This document shows positions 44,169-54,035 of a DNA stretch of 64,000 nt, in pieces. Where the stretch lies: the NCBI RefSeq assembly GCF_028882275.1, contig NZ_JARBUT010000001.1, positions 310,001 to 374,000 of the forward strand. Direction: 5' to 3'. The position numbers and the translations under genes were made by a program. This stretch comes from Nocardiopsis sp. N85 (GTDB lineage Bacteria > Actinomycetota > Actinomycetes > Streptosporangiales > Streptosporangiaceae). Position 1 is the first letter of the stretch. The number at the start of each line of letters is the position of its first letter. The notes beneath the pieces were generated by a model. That model had not been told where the DNA came from. It searched no databases and saw only the letters and a program-made list of their open reading frames with translations.

Positions 44169-46049
44169 TCAACCGGTCACCGCGAAGGAGGAGAAGACCT
44201 CGTCGACCACGGGTCCGTACTCCTCGCGGTCCACGGCCCGGCCGTTGAACCGGAGGTAGTAGGCGGTGGTGTCGTCGACCACGAGGAAGCGCCACACCAT
44301 CCACCGCTCCGGCTCCGCCCAGACGGACTCCTCCATCATGGTGAACGTCACCTCCATGTCGGACCCCCGGTGACCGGAGGGCAGCCCGGGGACCTCCTCC
44401 AGGCTCAGCCGGTCCCAGTCCCGCACCACCCCGTCCGCCTCAAGGGACTCCTCCCACCCCTGCTGCATCTCCTCGGTGCTCAACCCCCGGGACTCCTCGT
44501 CCGGGGTGAAGACGGTGAAGGCGACCTGGCGCGACCGGTCGGGTGAGTCGAACTCGTAGTGGGAGAGGATGTCGGGGAAGGACCTCTGTTCGCGGGACGT
44601 GGCGTCGACCGGCGTCCAGTCCCACGGGTGGACCAGGGAGACGTACTCGTTCTCGAAGGGGACGTTGCCGGAACCGGTCCCCGGCGAGGGGTCGCCCGCC
44701 GGTGAGGGCACGCCCGCCTCGGAGGGTTCTCTCGCGGTGAGCGGGTCGGGGCCGTCCTCGGCGATGAGGAGCGCGCCGGGCACGACGACGAACGTGACGA
44801 CCATGCCCAGCACCAGCAGCAGACAGCCGCCGCCCAACCCCCACCACAGCCCCGTGCGGGAGGACGAGGCCGGGGAGGCGGGGACCGGCGCCCCGGCCCG
44901 TGTCGGCGGGGACACGACCACGCCCCCGGGGCCCGTGGGGAACACCGGCGCGTACCCGGCGCCGGGCGGCGGCCCCGGCCGTCCCGGAGCGGGACGTCCC
45001 GGAGCGGCGTGCGCGACGTGGGTCGGACGACCGCCCATCGGCGCGTTGGGGCGCGGGGTCGGGTTCGGGGGCGACAGGGGTCGCGGCCCGCTCGAAGAGG
45101 GCGCCGGGGACGGGCCGGCGGGCGGCCGGTGCGCGGGGACCCGGGCCGTGGACGCCCGCGGGACCCGAGGGGAAGGAGGGGCCTGGGGGCCCGGGGAGTC
45201 GGCCCGCTCCGATGCCGCCCGAGGTCCCGTCGCGGGCGAGGACAACAGCTCCAGCGCCCGTTCGGCGGTCAGGCGCCGATCCGGTTCGCGCACGAGCAGA
45301 CCGTTGATCACCGAGGCCAACGGTTCCTCCGTCGCCGCCTCGGGGATCGGCTGGGCCATGACGGCGCTCAGCGTCGCGGTCAGACTCTCCCGTTTGAACG
45401 GGGACTCCCCGCTCAGGGCGGCGTACAGGGTGGCGCCCAGGCTCCACAGGTCGGAGGGCTCGGCGACGGTGCCCTGCTCCAGCCGCTCGGGGGCCATGTA
45501 CTCGGGGGTGCCCACCACCATGCCGGTCCCCGTCAGTGAACTGGACGCGCCCTCCATGAGGTTGGCGATGCCGAAATCCGTGATCACGACCCGTTCGCCG
45601 TCGGTGGACACCATGACGTTGGCGGGTTTGATGTCGCGGTGCACCACCCCGGCCCGGTGCGCCGCCCGCAACGCCTCCAACAGGGCCCGGGAGATCCGGG
45701 CGATCCGCGCCGGCGGCAGCGGACCCTCCTCCTCCAGCACCTCCTCCAGCGAGGAACCGTCCAGCAGGGCCATGACGATGTAGGGGGTGCCGTCCTCCTC
45801 CAGCACGTCGTGCACGGTCACCACCGACGGGTGGCCGATCCGGGCCGCGGTACGGGCCTCGCGCATCATCCGCGCCTTGGCGGTCCGCTGTTCCTCATCG
45901 GACAGGCCGGTCGGCAGGTGCACCTCCTTGATCGCCACCTCGCGTTCCAGACGAGGGTCGAACGCCCGCCAGACCGTGCCCATGCCGCCGCTGCCCAGTT
46001 TCCCGGTCAACCGGTAGCGGGCGGCGACGATCCGTTCCGAAGGGGGCAT
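44169..46049 (-). CDS. Membrane Ser/Thr protein kinase (PknB-like) with extracytoplasmic domain
   Basis: 626 residues. A full Hanks kinase domain: YRLTGKLGSGGMGTVW, the Lys in VAIKEVH, HRDIKPANVMV, ITDFGIANL and GTPEYMAPERL. A Pro/Ala/Arg-rich linker (about 270-395), one membrane helix (LWWGLGGGCLLLVLGMVVTFVVVP, about 400-425) and a C-terminal domain of about 190 residues outside the cell with no PASTA repeats (YVSLVHPWDWTP ... YYLRFNGRAVDREEYGPVVDEVFSSF). The sensor domain is unassigned. Convergent with the ROK gene. Confidence 0.92.
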   Translation of the reverse strand: MPPSERIVAARYRLTGKLGSGGMGTVWRAFDPRLEREVAIKEVHLPTGLSDEEQRTAKARMMREARTAARIGHPSVVTVHDVLEEDGTPYIVMALLDGSSLEEVLEEEGPLPPARIARISRALLEALRAAHRAGVVHRDIKPANVMVSTDGERVVITDFGIANLMEGASSSLTGTGMVVGTPEYMAPERLEQGTVAEPSDLWSLGATLYAALSGESPFKRESLTATLSAVMAQPIPEAATEEPLASVINGLLVREPDRRLTAERALELLSSPATGPRAASERADSPGPQAPPSPRVPRASTARVPAHRPPAGPSPAPSSSGPRPLSPPNPTPRPNAPMGGRPTHVAHAAPGRPAPGRPGPPPGAGYAPVFPTGPGGVVVSPPTRAGAPVPASPASSSRTGLWWGLGGGCLLLVLGMVVTFVVVPGALLIAEDGPDPLTAREPSEAGVPSPAGDPSPGTGSGNVPFENEYVSLVHPWDWTPVDATSREQRSFPDILSHYEFDSPDRSRQVAFTVFTPDEESRGLSTEEMQQGWEESLEADGVVRDWDRLSLEEVPGLPSGHRGSDMEVTFTMMEESVWAEPERWMVWRFLVVDDTTAYYLRFNGRAVDREEYGPVVDEVFSSFAVTG

Positions 46050-46149
46050 GAGGGGCCTTTCACGAGGGGAGCGGGGGGTTCCGGTCGAACCCTCTGATCA
46101 CACGGACCCGGTTCCGGTTCTCCCCGTCGCCCTCCTCGTTCGGGCCCGC

Positions 46150-46632
46150 TCACCCCGTGGGGCGCGCCATGGCGACCCGGGGGCGCACCCGGATCGGCTC
46201 CTCGTCCGCCCACACGGCGCGCATCCCCTCACCCCACTCCTCCTCGGGCAGCACGGAGAACCCCCGGGCCGTGTACCAGGGGCCGTTCCACGGCAGGTCG
46301 CGGAAGGTCGTCAGGGTCACGCGGGGGCTCCCGCCGACGGCCGCCCCGGCGCACACCTCCTCCAGCAGGGCCGAGCCGATCCCCAGCCGTCCGTGGTCGG
46401 GGTGGACCGACAGCTGTTCCAGATGTACGCCGCCGTCCAGGGGCACGGTGGCGGCCAGCCCGGTCACGATCCCCGCGTCCACCGCGACCAGGATCCGGTC
46501 GGCGTGCGCGAACAGCTCCCGGGGGTCGTCCGGCGGCAGGAGGACCCCGGCCCGCTCGAACAGCACTTCGGCGGCCAGCGACACCTCCACGGCCCGGGGC
46601 TCGTCGTCGGCCCGCATCGGTCGGATCTCCAT
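46150..46632 (-). CDS. GNAT-family N-acetyltransferase
   Basis: 160 residues from ATG 46632, preceded by GCGGGGAGC; the frame open to 46704 is not supported by sequence character. Motif A is LEQLSVHPDHGRLGIGSALLEEVC, with MEIRPMRADDEPRAVEVSL at the N-terminus and WYTARGFSVLPEEEW near the C-terminus. Substrate unknown. Located 68 bases downstream of lhr on the same strand. Confidence 0.85.
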   Translation of the reverse strand: MEIRPMRADDEPRAVEVSLAAEVLFERAGVLLPPDDPRELFAHADRILVAVDAGIVTGLAATVPLDGGVHLEQLSVHPDHGRLGIGSALLEEVCAGAAVGGSPRVTLTTFRDLPWNGPWYTARGFSVLPEEEWGEGMRAVWADEEPIRVRPRVAMARPTG

Positions 46633-46700
46633 GCTCCCCGCCCCTCCATCGACGACGCCCGCCATCATGCCCGCCGACCGCGCGCCGCGACCAGGGATTT

Positions 46701-49700
46701 TCACGGACGCAGCCGCAGCCCCTTGGGCGTGACGTGGAAACCGGCGGAGACCAGGGCGGCGTCCAGCGGCGTCCCGAACACCTCGGTCCCGTCGGCCCGC
46801 TCCACCGTCACCGCCCCCAGGGCGCCCTGGCGCACCACCCCGGCCAGGGCCCGGCCGGCCCGTGCCAGCGCCCGGGCCGGCACCCCGAAGGTGAGCACCG
46901 AACGCCCGCCCCGCCCCACGTACAGGGTCGGGCGACCCTCGTCGATGATCACCACCGCGCCCGCCGCGCGTGCGGGCCTGCCCCCCTCACCGGTCTCCGG
47001 CCAGGGCAGCTCCCGCCCGAACGGGTTCGCGGGATCGTCGGCGGCCAGCACCACCGGGTCCACCGCGCCCTCGGCGTCCGACAGCGCCCGCAGCCGGTCC
47101 ACCGCGCCGGGCAGGGCGAACTGGGCGCCGCCCAGTCCCTCGACGAAATAGCCGCGCCGCACCCGGCCCGCCTCCTCCATCGACCGCAGCACCCGGTACT
47201 CGTCCGGGGTGATGCCCCCGCCCTGCCACCCCTTGAGCAGCAGGCCGCGCCGTTCCAGCCGGGCCTCCACCGCCGCCAGGGTCCGCCGGGTCGGGTCGGC
47301 CTTCCGCTCGGGCAGCACCCACCAGCGACCCGCCGCGGTCGGCGGCCCCGACCGGGTGGGAAGCCCCGCCCGCCGCGGCCGGCCCGACCGCGCCGGCCGC
47401 GGCCGCGACGGGACCCCCGTCCCCAGGAGGGCGCGCACCGGGGCCAGGGTGTCGTTCGTGATCACGCCGTCCCACACCAGTGACCACAGAGCCGCCACCA
47501 GGTCGGCGTCGGAGGGGGCGCCGATCCCCGCGTCGAGGGTCACGCGGTCGGCGAGGTCCCGGAAGAACAGCGCCCCACCCTCGCGCAGCGCCCCCAGTAC
47601 GGCGTGCCCGATGGTGCCCTCCGCGGGCGGCGCGGACTCGGGGGCCAAGAGCGCGACCTCGTCGGCCGGGACCACGGTGATCCGCCCGTCCCCGCCGGGC
47701 AGCGCCCCGGCCCCGACCCACACCACCTCGCCGGCCTGGGTGAGCTCGTCCAGCATCCGGGGCGCGTACCCCTCCACCCGCGCGGGCAGCACCAACGACT
47801 CCAGCGCCGAGGCCGGCACGGAGGAACCGCGCAGCGACACCACCGCCTCGAACGTCGCGTCCGGACCCCGCCACCGTTCACCGGGCACGGCCCGCTGCCA
47901 CAGCGGGGAGAACCGGGCCAGTGCCTCCGGGGCGACCGGCTCGACCTCCTTGCGCAGGCGGGCGATCGACCCGCGCCGCAGCCGGCGCAGCACCTCGGCG
48001 TCGCACCACTCGGTCCCCGTCCCCCCGGGCCGGAACCCGCCCCGGGAGATCCGACCCTCCCGGGACAGCGCGCGCAGCACCCCGCCCACGGTCTCCTCGT
48101 CCAGCCCCAGACGGGCGGCGGCCCCGGTCACCGTGAACGGGCCGTGCGTGCGCGCGTACCGGGAGACCAGATCGCGCACCGGGTCCGTCGTCGGCTCCAG
48201 GAACACCGGCGGGACCCCGGGCGGGGGTACGGCGCCCACCGCGTCCCGCAGCCGAGCGACGTCCTCCACCGCGCACCAGCGCTCCACCCACGCGCCCCCG
48301 TCGCCGTCCGGGGCGGCGTGCGGCTCCACGGTCCCGGGGAGGGCCATGCGCACCAGGCGGCCCGCCGCCTCCAGCGCGGTGGACCACTCCGGCCGCACGC
48401 CCCGCGCGGCGGCCTCCGCCGTGGTCAACGGACCCACCTCGCGCAACAGGTCGGCGGCGCCCTCCTCGTCGCGGACCGGGGAGCCGAGCCGCTGCAACAG
48501 CGCGTCCACCTCGGTCACGACCCGGGGATCCAGCAGCTCTCGCAGATCGGTCCGCCCCAGCAGGTCCGACAACAGCGACGGGTCCAGCGCCAGCGCCCCG
48601 GCACGCGCCTCCGCCGCCGGAACGTCCCCCTCGTACAGGAACGCCGCCGTGTACTCCATCAACAACGACCGCGCGAACGGCGAGGCCCGCTCGGTCTCGA
48701 CCTCCACGACACGGACGTCGCGGGAACGGATCCCGCGCAGCACCTCCACCAGGGCCGGCACGTCGAACAGGTCCCGGAGACATTCGCGCGCCGTCTCCAG
48801 CACGATCGGGAACGAACCGTGGCGGCCCGCCGCACCCAACAGGTGCGCGGCCCGCAACCGCTGCTGCCACAGCGGCATCCGCCGGTCCGGGCGCTGCCGG
48901 GGCAGCAACAGGGCCCGCGCCGCGCACTCGCGGAACCGGGCGGCGAACAACGCCGACCCGGTCAGCTCGTCGGTGACGGCGGCCTCCACCGTGTCGGGGT
49001 CCAAGGCCACCAGGTCGGCCAGGACACCGGGGGAGTCGAGCCCGCCCTCGGTCTCGGGCAGGTTCAGCACGATCCCGTCGTCCCCGTGCGTCGCCCGGCT
49101 CTCCACCCCGAACCGCTCCCGGATCCGCGCGGCGATCGCCAACGCCCACGGAGCGTGCACCCGGTCGCCCAGCGGCGAGTGGACGACCACCCGATGATCG
49201 CCCACCTGGTCGCGGAAACGCTCGATGACCACGGTGCGGTCGTCGGGCACCTGCCCGGTGGCCGCGCGCTGGTCGGCGACGTACGCCACCAGGTTGTGCG
49301 CCGCCCACGGGTCCAGACCCTCGACCGGCACCGCGTCCCGTGGCGCGGCCTCGGCCAGCCGGCGGGTCATCGCGCCGATCGCCCGCCCCAGTTCGACCGG
49401 GCGACCCTGGGCGTCGGCCTTCCAGAACGGCATCCGGCCCGGCCGCCCCGGCGCGGGGACGACCAGCACCCGGTCGGCGGTGATCGCCTCGATCCGCCAC
49501 GAGGTGGAGCCCAGGACGAACACGTCGCCCACCCGGGACTCGTACACCATCTCCTCGTCCAGCTCCCCGACCCGGGTGGGGGCCCGGCCGCCGGAGGCGT
49601 CCCCGCCGGCCAGGTGCACCGCGTACATGCCCCGGTCCGGGATGGTGCCGCCGGCGACCACCGCCAGCCGCTGCGCGCCCGGCCGGGCGCGCAGCACGTC

Positions 49701-51290
49701 GGCCTGCCGGTCCCACACCAGACGGGGGCGCAACTCGGCGAACTCGTCGGAGGCATGGCGGCCCGTCAGCATGTCCAGCACCGACTCCAGTGCCGCGTCG
49801 CCCAGATCGGCGAACGGGGCGGCCCGCCGCACCAGGGCGGCCAGTTCGGCCACGGGCACGTCGTCCATCGCGACCATCGCCACGATCTGCTGGGCGAGCA
49901 CGTCCAACGGGGACCGGGGCATCCGCAGCGGTTCGATGTCGCCCGCGCGCATCCGCTCCACCGCCACCGCCGTGGTGAGCAGGTCGCCTCGGAACGCGGG
50001 CAGGAAGACCCCGCGCGAGGTCTCCCCGACACGGTGCCCGGCCCGGCCCACCCGCTGGAGGCCCGACGCCACCGACGGGGGCGCGGCCACCTGCACCACC
50101 AGGTCCACCGCGCCCATGTCCACACCCAGCTCCAGGCTGGACGTGGCCACCACACAGCGCAGCCGCCCCGCCTTGAGGTCGTCCTCGACGAGGGCCCGCT
50201 CGGACTTGGACATCGACCCGTGGTGGGGCCGCGCGATCACCGGCGGTGCCCCCCGGTTGCCTCCCGACTGGGCGATGACCAGGGCCGGGACCTCCTCGGG
50301 CGGCAATTCCACGCCGTGCCGTTCGGCGTACAGGTCGTTGAGGCGCGCGCACAGGCGCTCGGCGGTGCGCCGACCGTTGGTGAACACGATCGTGGACCGG
50401 TGCCCTTCCACCAGGTCCAGCACCCGTCTCTCCAGGTGCGGCCACAGCGACCCGGTGCCGGAGGCCGCGGGCACGGGGGGAGCCGGGACGTCGAGCGGCG
50501 TCGCCTCCGCGCCCGTCTCCTCCGGAGGCCCGTCCGGCTCCCGCCGGGGCTCGGGCAGGTCCGGCTCGTCCATGTCGAACACCGGCACCGCGACGCTCAG
50601 ATCCAGGTGCGGCCGGTCCGGCGGGGCCACGATGTCGGCACCGCCCAGGAACTCCGCGACGGTCTCCGCCGGGCGCACCGTCGCCGACAGGCCGACGCGC
50701 AGGGTCCGCCGGTCGACCAGTGCCTCCAGGCGCTCCAGGCTGAGCGCCAGGTGCGCGCCGCGCTTGGTGCCGGCCAGGGCGTGCACCTCGTCGACGATGA
50801 CCGTGTCCACCCCGGCCAACCCCTCGCGGGCCCGCGAGGTGAGCACCAGGAACAACGACTCGGGGGTGGTGATGAGGATGTCCGGCGGCCGGGTGGCCAT
50901 GCGCCGCCGCTCACCGGGCGGGGTGTCACCGGTGCGCACGCCCACCGTCACCGGGGACACCGGGGCGCCGAGGTCGGCGGCGGCCGCCGAGATGCCCGCC
51001 AGCGGGACCCGGAGGTTGCGTTCCACGTCGGCGGCCAGGGCCTTGAGCGGGGAGACGTACAGCACACGACAGCGCCGCGCGGGGTCGTCCGGGGGCGGGG
51101 AGGAGAGCAGCCGGTCCAGGGACCACAGGAACGCGGCCAGCGTCTTACCCGATCCGGTCGGGGCCACGACCAGGGTGCCGCGGCCCCTCGCGATCGACGC
51201 CCAGGCGCCCTCCTGCGCGGGGGTCGGGCCCCCGGGGAAGGCGCGGTCGAACCAGGTCCGGGTGGCGGGGCCGAAGGACGACGGTGTCAT
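46701..51290 (-). CDS. lhr: Large ATP-dependent DNA helicase Lhr
   Basis: 1529 residues, close to mycobacterial Lhr (about 1500). A superfamily-2 3'-5' DNA/RNA-DNA translocase in repair. N-terminal RecA domains: PTPAQEGAWASI, Walker A VVAPTGSGKTLAAFLW (near residue 43), VIVDEVHALAGTKRG (DEVH), LSATVRP, then TIVFTNGRRTAERLCARL, VVATSSLELGVDMG and QRVGRAGHRVGE. The winged-helix/beta-barrel Lhr core and the actinobacterial C-terminal extension follow. ATG 51290 gives MTPSSFGPATRTWFDRAFPGGPTPAQ, the usual start; upstream open frame to 51683 overlaps DUF3046 and is rejected. Confidence 0.95.
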   Translation of the reverse strand: MTPSSFGPATRTWFDRAFPGGPTPAQEGAWASIARGRGTLVVAPTGSGKTLAAFLWSLDRLLSSPPPDDPARRCRVLYVSPLKALAADVERNLRVPLAGISAAAADLGAPVSPVTVGVRTGDTPPGERRRMATRPPDILITTPESLFLVLTSRAREGLAGVDTVIVDEVHALAGTKRGAHLALSLERLEALVDRRTLRVGLSATVRPAETVAEFLGGADIVAPPDRPHLDLSVAVPVFDMDEPDLPEPRREPDGPPEETGAEATPLDVPAPPVPAASGTGSLWPHLERRVLDLVEGHRSTIVFTNGRRTAERLCARLNDLYAERHGVELPPEEVPALVIAQSGGNRGAPPVIARPHHGSMSKSERALVEDDLKAGRLRCVVATSSLELGVDMGAVDLVVQVAAPPSVASGLQRVGRAGHRVGETSRGVFLPAFRGDLLTTAVAVERMRAGDIEPLRMPRSPLDVLAQQIVAMVAMDDVPVAELAALVRRAAPFADLGDAALESVLDMLTGRHASDEFAELRPRLVWDRQADVLRARPGAQRLAVVAGGTIPDRGMYAVHLAGGDASGGRAPTRVGELDEEMVYESRVGDVFVLGSTSWRIEAITADRVLVVPAPGRPGRMPFWKADAQGRPVELGRAIGAMTRRLAEAAPRDAVPVEGLDPWAAHNLVAYVADQRAATGQVPDDRTVVIERFRDQVGDHRVVVHSPLGDRVHAPWALAIAARIRERFGVESRATHGDDGIVLNLPETEGGLDSPGVLADLVALDPDTVEAAVTDELTGSALFAARFRECAARALLLPRQRPDRRMPLWQQRLRAAHLLGAAGRHGSFPIVLETARECLRDLFDVPALVEVLRGIRSRDVRVVEVETERASPFARSLLMEYTAAFLYEGDVPAAEARAGALALDPSLLSDLLGRTDLRELLDPRVVTEVDALLQRLGSPVRDEEGAADLLREVGPLTTAEAAARGVRPEWSTALEAAGRLVRMALPGTVEPHAAPDGDGGAWVERWCAVEDVARLRDAVGAVPPPGVPPVFLEPTTDPVRDLVSRYARTHGPFTVTGAAARLGLDEETVGGVLRALSREGRISRGGFRPGGTGTEWCDAEVLRRLRRGSIARLRKEVEPVAPEALARFSPLWQRAVPGERWRGPDATFEAVVSLRGSSVPASALESLVLPARVEGYAPRMLDELTQAGEVVWVGAGALPGGDGRITVVPADEVALLAPESAPPAEGTIGHAVLGALREGGALFFRDLADRVTLDAGIGAPSDADLVAALWSLVWDGVITNDTLAPVRALLGTGVPSRPRPARSGRPRRAGLPTRSGPPTAAGRWWVLPERKADPTRRTLAAVEARLERRGLLLKGWQGGGITPDEYRVLRSMEEAGRVRRGYFVEGLGGAQFALPGAVDRLRALSDAEGAVDPVVLAADDPANPFGRELPWPETGEGGRPARAAGAVVIIDEGRPTLYVGRGGRSVLTFGVPARALARAGRALAGVVRQGALGAVTVERADGTEVFGTPLDAALVSAGFHVTPKGLRLRP

Positions 51291-51395
51291 CGGGCCAGTC
51301 TGCCCGCCGGCACCGACGAATCCGGGGAGGCGATCGGACGGGGCCTGTGGACGACTCCCCCTGAAGGGTCGGGCCGATCGGCGATACTGAGGCCG

Positions 51396-51590
51396 ATGAG
51401 ACTCACAGTGTTCTGGCGCAACATGCACGAACAGTTCGGCGAGGCGTACGCGGAGAGCCTGGCCGTGGACTACGTCCTCGCGGGACTCGACTCGCGGACC
51501 GTCCACCGGGCGCTCGCCGACGGGGTCGCCCCCAAAGAGGTCTGGCGGGCCGTGTGCGAGGCGTTCGACCTCCCCGCGGCCGTGCGATGA
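51396..51590 (+). CDS. DUF3046 protein, conserved neighbour of recA
   Basis: 64 residues: MRLTVFWRNMHEQFGEAYAE, then SLAVDYVLAGLDSRTVHRALADGVAPKEVWRAVCEAFDLP. DUF3046 proteins are found almost only in actinobacteria just upstream of recA; the function is unknown. GATACT (51383-51388) ends 7 bases before the ATG, so the transcript may be leaderless. Confidence 0.88.
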   Translation: MRLTVFWRNMHEQFGEAYAESLAVDYVLAGLDSRTVHRALADGVAPKEVWRAVCEAFDLPAAVR

Positions 51591-51631
51591 ACAACGAACG
51601 GAGGACGACTTTCCCGCGTTCGAACCGATAA

Positions 51632-51654
51632 TCGAACAGGGGTTCGGGTAGGCT
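51632..51654 (+). promoter_or_regulatory. LexA (SOS) box and nearby -10 upstream of recA
   Basis: TCGAAC-AGGG-GTTCGG (51632-51647) matches the gram-positive/actinobacterial LexA consensus CGAACnnnnGTTCG exactly in its core. TAGGCT (51649-51654) immediately follows and may be the controlled -10. Confidence 0.85.
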
Positions 51655-51688
51655 GGGGTTGTCCACAGGCCGACGCCGGACATCGCGA

Positions 51689-51711
51689 TTGTCGGACCGA
51701 CCGCGTAGCGT
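51689..51711 (+). promoter_or_regulatory. RecA-NDp (PafBC-type) promoter of recA
   Basis: TTGTCGGAC (51689-51697), exactly 8 bases, then TAGCGT (51706-51711). The mycobacterial LexA-independent damage motif is TTGTCRGTG-N8-TAnnnT; 7 of 9 upstream positions match and the spacing is identical. Confidence 0.7.
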
Positions 51712-51757
51712 CGTGCGCATCATGAAGAAGAAGGCATCGACCCAACAGGGGTATCCC

Positions 51758-52903
51758 GTGGCATCTGGAGACCGAGAGAAGGCTCTCGAAACCGCACTCG
51801 CGCAGATCGAGCGACAGTTCGGCAAGGGCTCCGTCATGCGCCTGGGCGATGACGACCGTCCGCCCATCGAGTCGATCCCCAGCGGGGCGATCGCCCTCGA
51901 CGTCGCCCTGGGCATCGGAGGCCTGCCCCGCGGCCGCATCGTCGAGATCTACGGCCCCGAGTCGAGCGGAAAGACCACCGTCGCGCTGCACGCGGTGGCC
52001 AACGCGCAGAAGGCCGGCGGCATCGCCGCGTTCGTCGACGCCGAGCACGCCCTGGACCCCGACTACGCCGGCAAGATCGGCGTCGACACCGACAACCTGC
52101 TGCTGTCGCAGCCGGACACCGGTGAGCAGGCGCTGGAGATCGTGGACATGCTGATCCGCTCCGGCGCGGTCTCCGTCATCGTCATCGACTCCGTGGCGGC
52201 CCTGGTGCCCCGCGCCGAGATCGAGGGCGAGATGGGCGACAGCCACGTCGGCCTCCAGGCCCGCCTCATGTCGCAGGCGCTGCGCAAGATCGCCGGTGCC
52301 CTGCACCAGACCAACACCACCGCGATCTTCATCAACCAGCTCCGCGAGAAGGTCGGCGTGATGTTCGGCTCCCCGGAGACCACCAGCGGTGGTCGGGCGC
52401 TGAAGTTCTACTCGTCGGTGCGTCTGGACGTGCGACGCATCGAGACCCTCAAGGACGGCACCGACGCGGTCGGCAACCGCACCCGGGTCAAGGTCGTCAA
52501 GAACAAGGTCGCTCCGCCCTTCAAGCAGGCCGAGTTCGACATCCTCTACGGTGTGGGCATCTCCCGCGAGGGCAGCCTCATCGACCTGGGCGTGGAGAAC
52601 GGCATCGTGCGCAAGTCGGGCGCCTGGTACACCTACGACGGCACCCAGCTCGGCCAGGGCAAGGAGAACGCGCGCAACTTCCTGCGCGAGAACTCCGACA
52701 TCGCCAACGAGGTCGAGAAGAAGATCAAGGAGAAGCTCGGCGTCTCCACCGGAGACGACAGCGCCTCGGGCCCGGAGGCCCCCAAGGCGGCGGCCACTGA
52801 CAAGGCCCCCGCCGCGGCTCTGGCGACCGAGGCCAAGGCTCCGGCCAAGAAGGCCCCGGCGGCCAAGACCACCACCGTCAAGGCGCCCGCGACGGATGCG
52901 TGA
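51758..52903 (+). CDS. recA: Recombinase RecA
   Basis: 381 residues from GTG 51758 ([31 protein letters not shown]), with AGGGG 6 bases upstream; ATG 51722 would add 12 residues and lacks a ribosome site but lies just after a predicted start point. Walker [17 protein letters not shown] (near residue 66), Walker [17 protein letters not shown], loop L1 [20 protein letters not shown] and L2 [19 protein letters not shown] are intact. The C-terminal 40 residues are Lys/Ala/Pro-rich rather than acidic, as in other actinomycetes. recX overlaps its end by 8 bases. Confidence 0.97.
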   Translation: MASGDREKALETALAQIERQFGKGSVMRLGDDDRPPIESIPSGAIALDVALGIGGLPRGRIVEIYGPESSGKTTVALHAVANAQKAGGIAAFVDAEHALDPDYAGKIGVDTDNLLLSQPDTGEQALEIVDMLIRSGAVSVIVIDSVAALVPRAEIEGEMGDSHVGLQARLMSQALRKIAGALHQTNTTAIFINQLREKVGVMFGSPETTSGGRALKFYSSVRLDVRRIETLKDGTDAVGNRTRVKVVKNKVAPPFKQAEFDILYGVGISREGSLIDLGVENGIVRKSGAWYTYDGTQLGQGKENARNFLRENSDIANEVEKKIKEKLGVSTGDDSASGPEAPKAAATDKAPAAALATEAKAPAKKAPAAKTTTVKAPATDA

Positions 52904-53459
52904 GCCGGACGCCCCGCCGGACGGTGACGACGGTCCCGACGCCGCATCGGCTTCCGGCGGGGAGAAGGCGCTGAACAGGGCCCGTACCCTGGCCCTACGG
53001 ATGCTCGCGCACAAGCCGCGCACCGCGGCGCAGCTGGAGACGGGACTGCTCCGCCGCGGTCACTCCGAGGAGGTCGTCACCGCGATCGTCGAGGAGTGCA
53101 CGGCGGCGGGGCTGGTGGACGACACCGCCTTCTCCCGCGCCTGGGTGAGCTCCCGCCACCACGGCCGGGGCCTGTCCCGCAACGCCCTGACCAGGGAGCT
53201 GCGCACCCGGGGCGTGGACGAGGACACCGTGCGCGAGGCGGTCGCCGAACTCAGCGACGACGATGAGGACGAGGCCGCCCGCGTCCTGGCCCGGCGCAGC
53301 CTCGCCGGTAGCCGGGGCCGCGAACGCGACACCCGGGTCCGCCGGGCCGTGGGCGTCCTGGCCCGCAAGGGATACGGGGGCGGCCTGGCCTACCGGGTCG
53401 TCCGCGAGGAGCTGGAGGCCGAGGGCGTCGAGACCGACCCTGGGTTCTCCGGCTCCTGA
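52896..53459 (+). CDS. recX: RecA regulator RecX
   Basis: 187 residues, starting inside the recA end. It modulates RecA filament activity. The three-helix repeats are visible: [83 protein letters not shown], and [26 protein letters not shown]. The N-terminal 25 residues are acidic and variable. Tight coupling to recA keeps the ratio fixed. Confidence 0.94.
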   Translation: MREPDAPPDGDDGPDAASASGGEKALNRARTLALRMLAHKPRTAAQLETGLLRRGHSEEVVTAIVEECTAAGLVDDTAFSRAWVSSRHHGRGLSRNALTRELRTRGVDEDTVREAVAELSDDDEDEAARVLARRSLAGSRGRERDTRVRRAVGVLARKGYGGGLAYRVVREELEAEGVETDPGFSGS

Positions 53460-53668
53460 AGCCCGTCCCGGTGCGCGCGACACGGGGCACGGTGACCGAT
53501 GGCGGGGCCGGAGTCCGTTCCTCGAACGGTCGGGAGCGGGTCCGCGCACGCAAGGCGGGCGGGACGGACGCCATCGTTCGGTCGCCCCGCGACGAGACCT
53601 CGGGGCCGGACCGCGTCGTCGGAGCGGCGAGCCCGGGGCACGTCTTCTTCACGAGAGGAGAAGGGTCC

Positions 53669-54001
53669 ATGACCGAGGAGGTCGTCCCGATCCTGCGGGT
53701 GGCCGACGCCGCCACGGCGGCGCGGTGGTACGCGCGGCTCGGGTTCGCGTTCGGCTGGGAGCACCGGTTCGAGCCGGGGTTCCCGGCGTTCGTCGAGGTG
53801 CACCGGGGGAGCGTCCGCCTGTTCCTGTCCGAGCACACCGGTGACGCACGCCCCGACACCCTCGTCTACCTGCGCCTGACCGACGTCGACGCGATCGCGG
53901 CCGAGTTCGGCGTCCCGGTGGAGGAGGCGCCATGGGGCCGGGAGCTGGCGCTGCGCGACCCCGACGGCAATCGGCTGCGGGTGGGCGAACCGGCCGACTG
54001 A
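53669..54001 (+). CDS. VOC (glyoxalase/bleomycin-resistance-like) family protein
   Basis: 110 residues from ATG 53669, with GAGAGGAGAAGGG just upstream. A single VOC module: VPILRVADAATAARWYARLGFAFGWEHRF, RLFLSEHTGD and LALRDPDGNRLRVGEP, where the terminal Asp-Pro-Asp-Gly-Asn is the usual beta-hairpin. It resembles bleomycin-resistance-type binding proteins more than glyoxalase I; no function can be assigned. A frame open to 53471 has no start signals. Confidence 0.8.
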   Translation: MTEEVVPILRVADAATAARWYARLGFAFGWEHRFEPGFPAFVEVHRGSVRLFLSEHTGDARPDTLVYLRLTDVDAIAAEFGVPVEEAPWGRELALRDPDGNRLRVGEPAD

Positions 54002-54035
54002 ACCCGGATGGTGGCCGGTCGGGGGCCCGCGCGGC

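Noticed and set aside
47604..51590. A very long plus-strand open frame opposite lhr that ends as DUF3046
   Set aside because: Only the last 65 codons (from 51396) are a real gene; the rest is an antisense shadow of lhr with no recognisable protein.
51659..51757. N-terminal extension of recA
   Set aside because: It runs through the predicted RecA-NDp promoter; family homology begins at GTG 51758.
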